A stretch of 64,000 nucleotides of DNA from Amycolatopsis sp. QT-25 (GTDB lineage Bacteria > Actinomycetota > Actinomycetes > Mycobacteriales > Pseudonocardiaceae). The stretch is from NCBI RefSeq assembly GCF_029369745.1, contig NZ_CP120210.1, positions 4,464,001 through 4,528,000 on the forward strand. Direction: 5' to 3'. Shown here piece after piece: positions 34,935-44,227 of the stretch; position 1 is the stretch's first letter; every line of letters starts with the position of its first letter. Both the position numbers and the translations under genes were made by a program. The notes beneath the pieces were generated by a model. That model was not told the DNA's origin, did not search any database, and was given only the letters and a program-made list of their open reading frames with translations.

Positions 34935-35375
34935 ATGAGAAAATTGATTTTCCTGGCGGTCGCACTGCTGTCGCTCGTGCTGGGGGCGCCGGTGGCCGGC
35001 GCCGCCTCCGATAACGGAGCCGGAATCACCTCGGCCAGTGGTTGCCTTGATGCCCACGGCCCAGGCACCTGGAACAAGCACTGTATCGTGGTCGAAGGTT
35101 CCGGTCTCGACGTCGCGTCCGTGGAGGGGCACCTCAATGCGACCGTCGCACCTTACTTTCCCGCGGACATCTGCGGGGTCCACGTGAAGGTCTGGGGCAC
35201 CGAACTGGGTGGCTATTACTTCGAGCGCAGCCAGCCCAACAACGGCTGCGCCCTCGGCACACTCGGCGTGCGGTGGAACCTGAACATGAAGTTCCAGCCC
35301 GGTTCCCAGCTCTGCGCGCAGACTTCCTACGCCGGCCGGGTTCCCGGCCCGGTGTGCGTGCAGATCCGATACTGA
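34935..35375 (+). CDS. Small secreted protein, unknown family
   Basis: 146 residues. MRKLIFLAVALLSLVLGAPV then AGAAS is a clear Sec signal peptide with an A-G-A cleavage site near residue 24. The mature part of ~120 residues has six cysteines (in GCLDAH, KHCIVV, DICGVH, GCALG, LCAQT, VCVQI), probably three disulfides, and no recognised domain. It sits alone and is followed within 20 bases by a very strong terminator, so it is probably a monocistronic and possibly abundant extracellular product. Confidence 0.8.
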   Translation: MRKLIFLAVALLSLVLGAPVAGAASDNGAGITSASGCLDAHGPGTWNKHCIVVEGSGLDVASVEGHLNATVAPYFPADICGVHVKVWGTELGGYYFERSQPNNGCALGTLGVRWNLNMKFQPGSQLCAQTSYAGRVPGPVCVQIRY

Positions 35376-35391
35376 GCGCGGTCAGGTTCAT

Positions 35392-35434
35392 GACAACCGA
35401 ACGGCGAGGCCTCCGGTCTCGCCGTTCGGTTGTC
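35392..35434 (+). terminator. Strong hairpin terminator
   Basis: GACAACCGAACGGCGAG (35392-35408) pairs perfectly with 35418-35434 around a nine-base loop, giving a 17-bp stem just after the secreted-protein gene. There is no T-run, as is usual for actinobacterial terminators. Confidence 0.85.
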
Positions 35435-35445
35435 GCAGCGTTTCG

Positions 35446-35570
35446 CGTCGCTGCTGCAGGTCACCACGCAGCGGGTGATGCTGCGGCGAGGGCAGCTGCT
35501 GATCGCCGATCAGCGCCGTGTCGCGCACGGCCGCACCGCCCTCGGCTCGCAGGACACGGTCGCGCCACCG
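35446..35570 (+). pseudogene. Possible 3' remnant of a 2-oxoglutarate dioxygenase
   Basis: A start-less frame contains VMLRRGQLLIADQRRVAHGR followed by TALGS, resembling the distal-His/Arg region of asparagine-oxygenase or clavaminate-synthase-like enzymes (GxLLxxDNRRxxHGRT). Too short for certainty. Confidence 0.35.
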
Positions 35571-35718
35571 GCGCGGCGGCTGTGGTGCCAGGCCAAGGCC
35601 CGGTTCGACGCGGGAGCACCGGTGCACCAGGTCCTGCGGCCGCGGAGCGCGGCATCACCGGCCACATGGTCGACGTTGCCCGTAGCGGCCTTGAAACTCG
35701 GTATCTGTCAGCTCCGGG

Positions 35719-36765
35719 TCAAGGGGTGCCGGCGGGCGCCTCGGGGTTCCTGGCCGATGGTTCAATCGGTGTCGGGAGATCCAGTGCGCGGGCGAGGGCT
35801 GCGGCGACCGGGGCGGCGTGGCGAGGCAGGTTCTGGGTGGCCCAGTCGGCTACCAGCGCGAGAAAGCCGGCGAGGTCGTACTCGGCTTCGGCGAGGAGGC
35901 GCCGGAGATCGATGGCGGGCAACTCGATCACCGGACTTCGTTCTGCTGAGGTGTTGACCGACGGCGACACAGTCCACCCGGACTCGGTCACGGCAACGAC
36001 ACCCATGTCGCCTTCGCCGCCCTTGACGGTACGGGTTCCGCCGACGTTCCAGGTGCCGATGCGGTTCTGGTTCCCGCTCTGCCCGTAGGTGGGCTGGTTG
36101 GCGTCGTTCGTGCAGTGACCGGTGGTCAGGAAGTGCTTGCCCCCGCTGCTGTCCGTCGCGGGGAACCCGACCGAGCAATTCCACTCACCCTGCGGCCACC
36201 AGGGGTTGCCTGGCCGAACCTCCCCGCTTTGCTGCCGTGGCTCTCTGCCGAACTGCTCCCCCCGGACACCGTCGATCGTCGACACCACCTCGATGAACCG
36301 CCGTGTGGCCGTGTTCATCCGCGTCCGATTCACCGTGACCTCGTTGGCGCGCTGATCGATGCGAAGGGTGGTGAACGCGACCTCCGGGGTGACCATTGCG
36401 CGAACACGATCTCGCAGCGCCGCCAAAGCGCTCGCGTCACGGGCCACCACGACAGCTTCCGCACCGCTTGCCCGCGCGGTGGCCGCGTCAATCTCACTGG
36501 TCACCGCCACGGTAAGCATGCCGCTCGCCGCGTCGAACCAGGTACCTGCCGGATTCAGTGACTCGGGAAGCGCCGCCAGCGCCCGGTGGGCGTGTTCTTG
36601 CCACTCAAGGCGCTTGCGCGCAGCCGATTGGCTGATTCCGAGACCTTCCGCGAGGGCGGACGCACCAGGATCGACCGCCTCAGCGGCCGATATCCCACCA
36701 GGGATAAAGCCCTTGGCTCGATCTTTTCCTCTGTCGCAAGAGGAATGCTCAACCAAGGGCTTCAC
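35719..36765 (-). pseudogene. Streptogrisin-like S1 protease lacking its catalytic serine half (chimera)
   Basis: 348 residues. Residues ~35-170 match the pro-region of alpha-lytic-protease/streptogrisin precursors (LAEGLGISQSAARKRLEWQE, MLTVAVTSEIDAATARASGA). Then comes the catalytic His in GKHFLTTGHCTNDANQP and Asp in GEGDMGVVAVTESG. The GDSGG serine region never appears: after SVNTSAERSP the frame changes to an unrelated helical tail (LLAEAEYDLAGFLALVADWA and on) of about 70 residues. No signal peptide precedes the pro-region. A deletion has therefore fused two genes, and the product cannot be an active protease. Confidence 0.75.
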
Positions 36766-36957
36766 TCATGACCAACGAGGGTGTCACCCAGCCGTCCAGA
36801 CGTTAAAACTCAAGCTAGGGTATGTCTGACAGAGGTATCGGCTGGGGCTGAGATGCTGCGGGTGTGTCGCGTTTTCAGTTGCTTTGACGATAAGTGAGCG
36901 TTGATCTATCTGCTTTCCTGGCGATCTGCGGAAGTGGATTCGTCACCAGATGTTCGT

Positions 36958-38844
36958 TCATCTGGCCTTTTTCGCCCGGCCGAACAAGCGGGAGAGCCGT
37001 TTTGTGGCCGGTGCGAGTTCTTCGATCCGCAGCGCGTAGAGCACGCCGAACGCGATCCCCAGCCCGGTCACGCTTTGCAGAATCACCCTGGCGCAGGCGA
37101 TGATCCGCCCGCCGCCGTCGGGCAGGGACAGCCCGGCGACCACCGCTGCCAGCACCCCGAGCATGCTGGCAGCGACCGACCACAGGATGATCCCGAGCGC
37201 CCGCTTGCTGCGCAGGTGCCCGAGGCTTACCCAGAGCCAGACCTGGCCGACGATCGCGCCGATGACGAAGGTCAGCGAGTTGACCAGCATCACCCCGAGC
37301 ACCACCTGGCTGTCCTCCAGCAGTGCCGGGCACAGGTACAGCAGCGGCACTTTCACCACGGTCATCACGACCATGATCAGGGTCGGCGTCCGAGCGTCCT
37401 TCATCGCGTAGAACACACGGAACTGGAGCATGACCAGCGCGTAGGGCAGCAGGCCGAAGGCGGACACCGCGAGAGCCTGCCCGAGCCCGGCGGCGTCCTC
37501 GGCGGAGTTCGCGCCGCCGTGGAATACCGCGACGCCCAGCGGCACACCGATCACGGACAACACGGCGGCGATCGGGACCAGCAGCACGGTCGCGATCCGC
37601 GAACCGTAGGACAGGTCCGCGACCACTTTGCGGGTGTCGCCGTCGGCGGCGTTGCGGCTAAGCCTGGGCATGATCGCGGTCAGCAGCGAGACGCCGATCA
37701 CGCCGTAGGGCAACTGGAACAGCAGCCAGGCGTTGGAATAGATCGATATTCCGCCGGGGTCGCCGGTGGCGAGCACGCGGGTGGTGACCGTGACCGCGAC
37801 CTGGCTGGCCACGACGTAGCCCAAGACCCACAGCGCCAGTCCTCCGAACTCCTTCGTCCTGGCGTCGAGTCCCCAGCGCCACCGGAACCGGAACCCCGAG
37901 CGAACCACCGCGGGCACCAGCACACCCGCCTGCACCGCGATGCCAGCGGTCACGCCGATGCCGAGCACCAGCAGCTTCGGCTCCCCCATGCGCACCGGAT
38001 CGAGGCTGACCTTCCCCGGCATCGCCATGAACACTGCGATCGTCGCGATGACCACCACGTTGTTCGCCACCGGGGCCCAGGCGGCCTGCCCGAACAGGTT
38101 TTTCGCGTTGAGGATCGCCGACAGCAGCGCGAATCCCCCGTAAAAGAAGATCTGCGGCAGAATCAGTCGCGCGAAGGCAGTGGTCAGCTCGGCGTTGGCA
38201 TGGCTGCCTTCGGGGATGTACAAGGAGGTGAACGCGGGCGCCGCGAGTACCGCGACGACAGTGCCGGCCAGCACGACCACCAGCCCGAGTGTCAGCATGC
38301 GCTGTGTGTAGGCCTCGCCGCGGTCGTCGTCGTCCTGCGCACGCACCAGCAGCGGCACCACGACACTGGTCAGCACTCCCCCGAAGAGCAGTTCGAAAAG
38401 CATGTTCGGCATCGTGTTGGCGATAGTGAACGAGTCGTTCACCGCGCCGGTACCGATCGCCCACACCAGCATGACCTTCCAGAGGAACCCGGTGATCCGG
38501 CTCGCCAAGGACGCGATCGCCATCGTGGCGCTAGACTTCGCCAACGATGGCGCGACCGGTACCGCGGTCGTCTCGGGAGCCGGGGCGGGCGGCAGCATCC
38601 GCGGCAGCATGCGGGTGGCGAGGTCCTCGTACGGTCGCAACGCGTCCGGATCGGCCACCGGCCACCGCGGACTGGTCGGCAACCCGCCAAGGCGCGGAAG
38701 GAACACCGTCGCGTCCGGATCGTCGGGCCTCAATGGTGGTGCCCCGAACGGCATCCCGTTCAGCCCGATTCCGCGGGACCACTGCGGCGCCGGGGAGAAC
38801 GGCAAGGTGGGGTGCTCGGCCGGTTCCGGCTTTCGATCCGACAA
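36958..38844 (-). CDS. murJ: MurJ/MviN-family lipid II flippase-like protein
   Basis: 628 residues with about 14 membrane helices after a ~95-residue Pro-rich cytoplasmic N-terminus. Family motifs include SLASRITGFLWKVMLVWAIG, TIANTMPNMLFELLFGGVLT and PYGVIGVSLLTAIMPRLSRN. MurJ proteins flip lipid II for peptidoglycan synthesis. This gene stands alone among protease and IS remnants rather than in the usual chromosome-end context with a trxB/trxA or protein-kinase neighbour, so it may be a second copy specialised for this strain. Confidence 0.9.
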   Translation of the reverse strand: MSDRKPEPAEHPTLPFSPAPQWSRGIGLNGMPFGAPPLRPDDPDATVFLPRLGGLPTSPRWPVADPDALRPYEDLATRMLPRMLPPAPAPETTAVPVAPSLAKSSATMAIASLASRITGFLWKVMLVWAIGTGAVNDSFTIANTMPNMLFELLFGGVLTSVVVPLLVRAQDDDDRGEAYTQRMLTLGLVVVLAGTVVAVLAAPAFTSLYIPEGSHANAELTTAFARLILPQIFFYGGFALLSAILNAKNLFGQAAWAPVANNVVVIATIAVFMAMPGKVSLDPVRMGEPKLLVLGIGVTAGIAVQAGVLVPAVVRSGFRFRWRWGLDARTKEFGGLALWVLGYVVASQVAVTVTTRVLATGDPGGISIYSNAWLLFQLPYGVIGVSLLTAIMPRLSRNAADGDTRKVVADLSYGSRIATVLLVPIAAVLSVIGVPLGVAVFHGGANSAEDAAGLGQALAVSAFGLLPYALVMLQFRVFYAMKDARTPTLIMVVMTVVKVPLLYLCPALLEDSQVVLGVMLVNSLTFVIGAIVGQVWLWVSLGHLRSKRALGIILWSVAASMLGVLAAVVAGLSLPDGGGRIIACARVILQSVTGLGIAFGVLYALRIEELAPATKRLSRLFGRAKKAR

Positions 38845-38998
38845 ACGTATCCCATCCTCGACGCCGACTCGGCACCATCGTAATCAGGACGCACTGCCCG
38901 CCGGCGAAGGCAGGCAGCGCGCAACGGTGTCCCCGCCGTGGTCACCGGGGCGCCTCTCCTATGCAACGGAGGTGATGGATAGCTCGGTGACGCCGGCC

Positions 38999-39407
38999 TG
39001 AGCAAGCACGAAAACGACCACGCTGGTGTCCAAGGCGCTGAACATGGCGCTGTGGAGACGCGATCACCACGGACACCCAGTCGCGCCAGGACTGATCCAC
39101 CACTCCGATGCAGGGTCTCGGTACACATCGGTGTCCTTCACCGATTCCCCTGCCCTGCAAGGCTTATCAGCTCCATCGGCTCGGTCGGCGACGCCTACGA
39201 CAACGCACTGGCAGAATCGATCACCGGGTTGTTCACAACCGAGGTCGTCAACCGGCATGCCCCGTTCATAAACCTGGCCGAGCCCGAGTACGCGGTGATG
39301 GAATAGGTCGATTGGTACAACAACTCCCGCCTGGACTACCTCACCCCGACCGAGTACGAGACCACCTATTACGCTCAACACCTGCCACGCCGACCGGCGC
39401 TGGTCTG
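38999..39407 (+). pseudogene. IS3-family transposase (OrfB) 3' fragment
   Basis: The first frame reads LVSKALNMALWRRDHHGHPV, GLIHHSDAGSRYTSVSFTDS. After a frameshift near 39160 comes ISSIGSVGDAYDNALAESIT, then YAVME, a TAG where Trp is expected, and DWYNNSRLDYLTPTEYETTY. These are the second Asp (HHSDxGSxY) and Glu (DNAxAES) of the IS3 integrase core. The N-terminal half is missing. Confidence 0.85.
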
Positions 39408-39611
39408 ACAACGAAGCCGGTCCCTTACCCGTGACGGTTCAGGGTACACTCGTCATCATCTTGTGAGACGGGTTGCGAGCAGCGGACTTTCGCCCAGTTC
39501 GGGCACCAGAGCCACGCTGTGCGGCTCGAACCCTGGTGTCCACAAGGACGGTCGGGCAACCTCGGTCGTCCCGGCACGTCCTTGTGATCGTCACCGACCT
39601 TGGGAGTCGCC

Positions 39612-40166
39612 GTGCGGGCGTGGAGTCGCCGCTGGATCGCGCTGGGCGCCGGTGCCGGATGCCTGCTCGCCGGCACAGTGGTCGCAGTCGTCCTCCTGAC
39701 AGACCACGCAGAGCCGGAACTCGACGAGGACCTCTGGCGAGCGGTCGCTCCAGTCGTGCACGCCGAGCTTCCGGCGAACCGGAAGCACACCTGGCCGGGC
39801 TCGCCGGCCGGGCGCTGGTTCTGCGCCGAACGGGCGGTCGAGACCCGGCGCGACGGCAGTGACGTGCGGGTGGGGCTGATTGCGAACTGCTCGGAGTATG
39901 TCGGAAGGGACGGCGTACTGGTGCAGAGCAGCGGGCGCAGCGGCGCACTGGTCGTCACGCTCGCGTCCGGTCCAGACGGGTACCGGGTGCGCGACATCGA
40001 GGCGCCGGTGGACGGCGCCGGACACGACGAATCGCTACGGCGCATGTTCAGCACGGCCGGGTACGAGGAAGTGCGGCGGTCGGCGAGCCGGGCGGGCCCG
40101 GATCCGGCACCCGAGGCGCGGGCGGCGTTGGGGCTGCCCGCGGACGCACCCGTGGTCCTCCGTTAG
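39612..40166 (+). CDS. Hypothetical membrane-anchored protein
   Basis: 184 residues from GTG 39612. One N-terminal membrane helix (WIALGAGAGCLLAGTVVAVV) is followed by an extracytoplasmic domain with two cysteines (WFCAERAV, IANCSEYV) and no recognised family. A TTG at 39600 is an alternative start. Codon bias supports a real gene; no partner is evident. Confidence 0.6.
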   Translation: MRAWSRRWIALGAGAGCLLAGTVVAVVLLTDHAEPELDEDLWRAVAPVVHAELPANRKHTWPGSPAGRWFCAERAVETRRDGSDVRVGLIANCSEYVGRDGVLVQSSGRSGALVVTLASGPDGYRVRDIEAPVDGAGHDESLRRMFSTAGYEEVRRSASRAGPDPAPEARAALGLPADAPVVLR

Positions 40167-40422
40167 CCACGTCATACGGTCTGTCCATATTAGACAATAA
40201 AAGGTCCGCGAGAGTGCGGACACCATGGAACCCTGACATGACACCCATCCACTATGCCGAGAAGCGATCAAGGTGGCGTTGTCGGACTCGGTATCGGTGA
40301 CGCCGAGGACAGCCCGATTCCTTTGGCGACCCGCTTCCACTGAACGGGCACTCCCGGAGCGTGGATGCTCAACTAAACGCTGTCTCGTAACTGATCTTGA
40401 GGTTTTGCCGGGGATGCCGTGG

Positions 40423-41136
40423 TCAGCCGGTGAGGATGATGTTGTGCAGGTTGGCGATGCCGGATGCGGTGTCGCCGAGTGTGCTGGCGGCGCGGCGGTA
40501 GTCGCGCAGGATGCGGGTGAGCCTGCCCGGGGTGATGCCGGGGTAGGCGGCGCGGGTGGGAACGGGGTCGGTGGCGCTTTCGGTGAGGAGGGTCCACACG
40601 TCGTCGAGCGGGGTCCAGGCGAGGTCGCGGGCGAAGTGGATACCGTCGGGGTTGTCGGTGCCCTCGTCGAGGCCGAACTTCGCGATGTAGTGCTCGATGC
40701 GCGAGAGCCATTCGGTGGGTGACTCGAACTCGGTGCCGTCGGCGTGGGCGACCAGGGCGTCCAGGCAGGTGATCCAGCCGGGGACGTCGCGACCAGCGGA
40801 AAGCTTCGACGAGACCACGGCGGTCAACACCAGCAGGCATCCGTCGGCCTGCGGGAGAATCTCGAAGCGCAGCACGTCGTTCGCCCAGCGGAAAGCGAAG
40901 ACCTGCGGCGGGTCGGACTCGAGCAGTTCGCCCTCGCCGCCGTCGGCGTCGACCGGGGCGGCGTCCGGGAAGGTGAAGCGCAGGATGCGGCCGTCGATCG
41001 TGACTTCGGCCGGGAACCAGTGCTTCATCTCGGCCGGTTCGGTGATCACCCGCCAGACCTTCTCCGGCGAATGCCGCAGCCGGCGCTCGAAGCGCAGCAC
41101 GGGCTTGCCCTCGATCATCTGCAGTTCCGCATCCAC
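40423..41136 (-). CDS. SRPBCC (AHSA1-like) protein
   Basis: 237 residues. The START/Bet v1-like fold is indicated by LRFERRLRHSPEKVWRVITE, PAEMKHWFPAEV and CLLVLTAVVSSKL, and by the C-terminal WITCLDALVAHADG, all typical of AHSA1-domain proteins. These bind hydrophobic ligands and are often linked to ArsR regulators. Its start is three bases after the ArsR stop, so they form an operon. The ~80 C-terminal residues beyond the fold are unassigned. Confidence 0.85.
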   Translation of the reverse strand: MDAELQMIEGKPVLRFERRLRHSPEKVWRVITEPAEMKHWFPAEVTIDGRILRFTFPDAAPVDADGGEGELLESDPPQVFAFRWANDVLRFEILPQADGCLLVLTAVVSSKLSAGRDVPGWITCLDALVAHADGTEFESPTEWLSRIEHYIAKFGLDEGTDNPDGIHFARDLAWTPLDDVWTLLTESATDPVPTRAAYPGITPGRLTRILRDYRRAASTLGDTASGIANLHNIILTG

Positions 41137-41139
41137 GGG

Positions 41140-41451
41140 TCAGTCCCCTTCGATCTCGTCGAGTCGGCGTTCGAGCGCGTCCAGGCTCTTCTCCCACATC
41201 GCGCGGTAGGGCGCGAGCCAAGCCTCGACCTCCGCCAGCGGGCGCGGGTTGACGCGGTACCAGCGGCGTTGAGCGTCCGTGCGCACCACGACCAGGCCAG
41301 CCTCGCGCAGAACCTTGAGGTGCTTCGACACGGTCGGCTGGGTCAGCGTCAGCCGCTCGACGAGGTCGCCGACCGGCTGCTCGCGTTCACGCAGCAGGTC
41401 GAGAATCTCCCGGCGACTCGGATCCGCGAGCACGGCGAAGGTAGATGCCAT
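41140..41451 (-). CDS. ArsR-family regulator
   Basis: 103 residues: VLADPSRREILDLLREREQP, LVERLTLTQPTVSKHLKVLR, EAGLVVVRTDAQRRWYRVN, the standard winged helix, with the Trp-rich tail (WLAPYRAMWEKSLDALERRL) seen in ArsR proteins paired with SRPBCC partners. No metal-site cysteines. It probably represses its own operon. Confidence 0.93.
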   Translation of the reverse strand: MASTFAVLADPSRREILDLLREREQPVGDLVERLTLTQPTVSKHLKVLREAGLVVVRTDAQRRWYRVNPRPLAEVEAWLAPYRAMWEKSLDALERRLDEIEGD

Positions 41452-41517
41452 GTCAGCAATATAGCCGAAAGGGCATATGCGTGCTCGGGGTGCCCGTCAC
41501 GTGAGCTCGACGCGGCG

Positions 41518-41730
41518 ATTCAGTTGTTCACGCGGATGGTGACCTCGACGAGCAGGTCCGCGCCGTCGCCGATTTCGTGGTTGTTCTCGTCAACGATCAC
41601 CCAGATCCATCACCCCGGAACGCCACGGAAAGCAGCGAGTCCGGCGTGACCGCCGGCCGGTCACCTTGACGATCAAGCTCTGAAAGGTGTCGGCGCCGAA
41701 CTGTCCGACTCGGCCGTGTCCTGCGGGTCT
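41518..41730. other. Short interval with a possible 3' gene tail
   Basis: On the minus strand near 41519-41610 a frame ends WIWVIVDENNHEIGDGADLL, VEVTIRVNN-stop. It reads like the end of a real protein but is only about 30 codons long and has no start. Confidence 0.3.
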
Positions 41731-42190
41731 TCATCGGAGGTGACGGACGATGCAGGACAGGATGATCTCGGAGCGGTGGTAGGCGGCTCGTTTCGCGAAC
41801 CGTGTCGCCAGGCCCCGGAATTGCCTGAGGCGGTTGAAACATCGCTCGACGACGTTGCGGAGCTTGTAGAGGATCCCAGCCGGGACAGGGATGAACTGCG
41901 GGCTGTCGCCACGCTGCCCGCCGGTCAGCACGATCGACAACAACTTCTGCCCCTGCTCACAGCCCAGATCCAGCTTCATGGTTACCCGCCCCGCAACCGG
42001 CCCAACGCGTGATCATCCGGTTCAGCGGTGATCCCGCCCGGCAGCTCGGCCTGCAGACTTCCCTTTCCGCGCACCCCCAGCATGCCGATGCGCCCGCGCC
42101 ACCGTGGAATCCACACTGACATCCCACGTGATACGCCCAACCGCATCGGCCAGCGCCTGCGACCCTGTCAGCATCGCCTGCCGTCATGCC
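41731..42190 (-). pseudogene. Decayed IS5-family transposase
   Basis: Pieces in three frames add up to a transposase with large internal losses: TWDVSVDSTVARAHRHAGGA (first catalytic Asp), GITAEPDDHALGRLRGG, then KLDLGCEQGQKLLSIVLTGG and, after a deletion, KLRNVVERCFNRLRQFRGLA (catalytic Glu region). The middle Asp segment is gone. It differs from the intact element at 2619-3660. Confidence 0.8.
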
Positions 42191-42328
42191 CGACGTGTCA
42201 CATTCCAGCTTCGTCGCGAAGGGCAGGGGGCCACCCTTCTCGCGTCCGATCCACCATCGCTGAACCTCATGGTGTTTCACCGGGTCGTCCTTTGTCCCGC
42301 CGTGGGAAACGGCGGCTACGCTCTTGCG

Positions 42329-42823
42329 GTGCCGAAGGATTCCATAGACCGCATGGTCGACGAGTGGGCCGCCAGCGACGGCGGGCGAGACGTCAGCGCG
42401 CTCCAGGTGGTCGGCCGGTTGTTCCGCAGCGCCGGGCACGGTCAGGCCGCCGTCGTCGACGCGCTCCGCCCGTTCGGCCTGAGCTACGGCGACTTCGACG
42501 TCCTGAACACTCTCCGGCGACGCGACGATCCCGGCGGGACGCATCCGCGGGACCTCGCGGAAACCGCGCTGATCACCTCCGGCGCCATGACCGCCCGGCT
42601 CGACCGGCTGGAGCGGAGCGGCCTGGTCAAGCGCCGCCCCGACCCCGAAGACCGCCGCGCGGTCCGGATCCGGCTCACCAAGGCCGGGGCGAACCTCGCC
42701 GCCAAGGCGCTCGACGCGGTACTGGTCGCCGACGAGGCGATGCTGGCCCCGCTCACCCCGGCGCAACGGCGCACATTGGCCGCGTTGCTGAAGAAGATGC
42801 TTCTGCACGCGGAGGCCAGTTGA
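42329..42823 (+). CDS. MarR-family transcriptional regulator
   Basis: 164 residues from GTG 42329 (an ATG at 42269 is possible). The winged helix is LSYGDFDVLNTLRRRDDPGG, LAETALITSGAMTARLDRLE, SGLVKRRPDPEDRRAVRIRL. The last helix is LTPAQRRTLAALLKKMLLH. It converges on the DUF6506-like gene. No operator is obvious. Confidence 0.88.
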   Translation: MPKDSIDRMVDEWAASDGGRDVSALQVVGRLFRSAGHGQAAVVDALRPFGLSYGDFDVLNTLRRRDDPGGTHPRDLAETALITSGAMTARLDRLERSGLVKRRPDPEDRRAVRIRLTKAGANLAAKALDAVLVADEAMLAPLTPAQRRTLAALLKKMLLHAEAS

Positions 42824-42829
42824 CGTCGG

Positions 42830-43435
42830 TCAGGCGTTTTCGGCTTCGAACTCCGCCTTGAACGCGGCCGCACGTTCGATCGAATCGACCGGCCACGCGA
42901 CCAGGCTCACCGGCACCCGGTCACCGACCGCCGCCGCGACAGCGCGAGCCACCCCCAGCGAAGTGCCGCCGCAGATCTCGATCACTTCGGCGCCGTCGTC
43001 GACCAGTTTCCGGGCGACCGTGACGGCGGTCCAGGAGTCCGGCACCGACACGGTGGTGGTCTTGCCGCCACCGCGGTGTTCGCGGACCACGCGGTGCCTG
43101 GCCGGGTCGGCGCTGGGATGCCCCACGAAGATCGTGGCGGAATCGCGGATCGGGTGCGCGGTGGATGTTCCGAAGCCGAACGCCGCCACACCGACCGCCG
43201 CCCGTCCGTCGACGGCGTCGATGACCTGACCGGCCGAGGCCAGATCGAACCCGCGATACAACTCGATGAGCTTGACACCGGCGGCTACCGCTTCCGACGC
43301 GACTCGCGCGGCGGCGGCACCGTCCGGAACCCAGGCAAGCAGCGCTTCGGCCTCGCCGAGGTCCTGGACCACGCGATCGTTCTCCGGGTCGGACCCCGGT
43401 TCGAGGAACAGAAACAACTCCACGCTCTCGCTCAT
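42830..43435 (-). CDS. DUF6506-like protein
   Basis: 201 residues. Two similar halves are visible: AAARVASEAVAAGVKLIELY, RGFDLASAGQVIDAV in the first, and TAVTVARKLVDDGAEVIEIC, GGTSLGVARAVAAAVGDRVP in the second. The pattern, an acidic metal or ligand pocket with a GGxxL/RGFDL turn, matches the uncharacterised DUF6506 group. No enzymatic motif is known to me. ATG 43435 follows a GGAGG-type site (CTGGAGGGTGTC). Confidence 0.7.
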   Translation of the reverse strand: MSESVELFLFLEPGSDPENDRVVQDLGEAEALLAWVPDGAAAARVASEAVAAGVKLIELYRGFDLASAGQVIDAVDGRAAVGVAAFGFGTSTAHPIRDSATIFVGHPSADPARHRVVREHRGGGKTTTVSVPDSWTAVTVARKLVDDGAEVIEICGGTSLGVARAVAAAVGDRVPVSLVAWPVDSIERAAAFKAEFEAENA

Positions 43436-43537
43436 GACACCCTCCAGTTAGCTTGCCATTGAACTACACGACAGCAAGCATAACCTGTCTCGGGTGGGCG
43501 ATATTCCGCTCGCCGGTGTCCCCTGAAAGTCCGGGCT

Positions 43538-43700
43538 CTAGAGCCTGTATCGAAGTTGGCAGGCGGATTGGTTTGAGTTCGCGCTGTCAGGCGTGTTGGT
43601 GACCTGGGATAAGTGAGGTCTCCGGTAGTTGGTTCGTCGATCAAGAAGAACCTGAACACCGAGGATCCCGTGACCTACACATGGGGCGTAGACAGCCACG
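43538..43700 (+). mobile_element. Left-end remnant of an IS5-family element
   Basis: From CTAG (43538-43541) the sequence follows the left end of the intact IS at 2615, including an identical GAGGTCTCCGGTAG (43615-43628 versus 2695-2708) and a GTG at the position of the transposase start. It then loses similarity. Only the leader region of the element remains. Confidence 0.7.
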
Positions 43701-43717
43701 GCCGATGGGGCCGACGA

Positions 43718-43960
43718 CTAGTACTCCAGCCGCAATTCATGATTGATCGCTTGTCTTCGCTGGTAGTGGGCTTGTCGTGTTCGGTGTTGGTGGCGTCGGC
43801 GCCAGTGTGACCATGTCCAGGTCGGGCGCGGTGGCGATCAGGTGTGTCAGGAGACGCTTGACCTCTCCCAGCGTGACTGGAATGAGGTCGCTGCCAGGGC
43901 TTTTGGGGCGATCGCGGTGGTGACGGCGAGGTAGATATGGGCGAGCGGCAGCTCACAGCT
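43718..43960 (-). pseudogene. 3' fragment of an IS701-like transposase (copy 1)
   Basis: Frames read LPLAHIYLAVTTAIAPKA, SDLIPVTLGEVKRLLTHLIA, then after a frameshift SHWRRRHQHRTRQAHYQRRQ and a stop at 43718. This ending is typical of IS701-like transposases of actinomycetes. A related copy of the last ~33 codons lies at 44226-44330, beyond the MITE-like element. Confidence 0.6.
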
Positions 43961-43962
43961 TA

Positions 43963-44227
43963 AGAGCGTGTCTTACGTGGTGAGCTTTCGGAGTTTCTTG
44001 TGGCAGGTGAGGGCGGCTCCGAGGGTAAGGAAGGCGAGGAAGTGTTCGGCTGTGCGTTCGTAGCATCCACCGGAGCCGTGCCACCGCCCTGCGGACGCGG
44101 CTCGAACACCGGGATCAACGGCTCAACCAGGTTCCACAGCGCATCCGGAACCAACCGCAACGACAACTGATCAGCCACAGCAACATCATCACTCATCAGC
44201 GACAAATCACCACGTAAGACACGCTCT
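43963..44227. mobile_element. 265-bp MITE-like internally deleted IS5 derivative
   Basis: Perfect 21-bp terminal inverted repeats (43963-43983 and 44207-44227, beginning AGAGCGTGTCTTAC) bound a 265-bp element. Inside, on the minus strand, are the first codons of a transposase (DDVAVADQLSLRLVPDALWN) joined out of frame to the last ones (YERTAEHFLAFLTLGAALTC, HKKLRKLTT). The catalytic core has been deleted but both ends are intact, so a related transposase could mobilise it. Confidence 0.85.

Noticed and set aside
36901..38883. 660-codon plus frame rich in His/Gln/Arg
   Set aside because: Antisense to murJ, whose membrane helices and family motifs are unambiguous.
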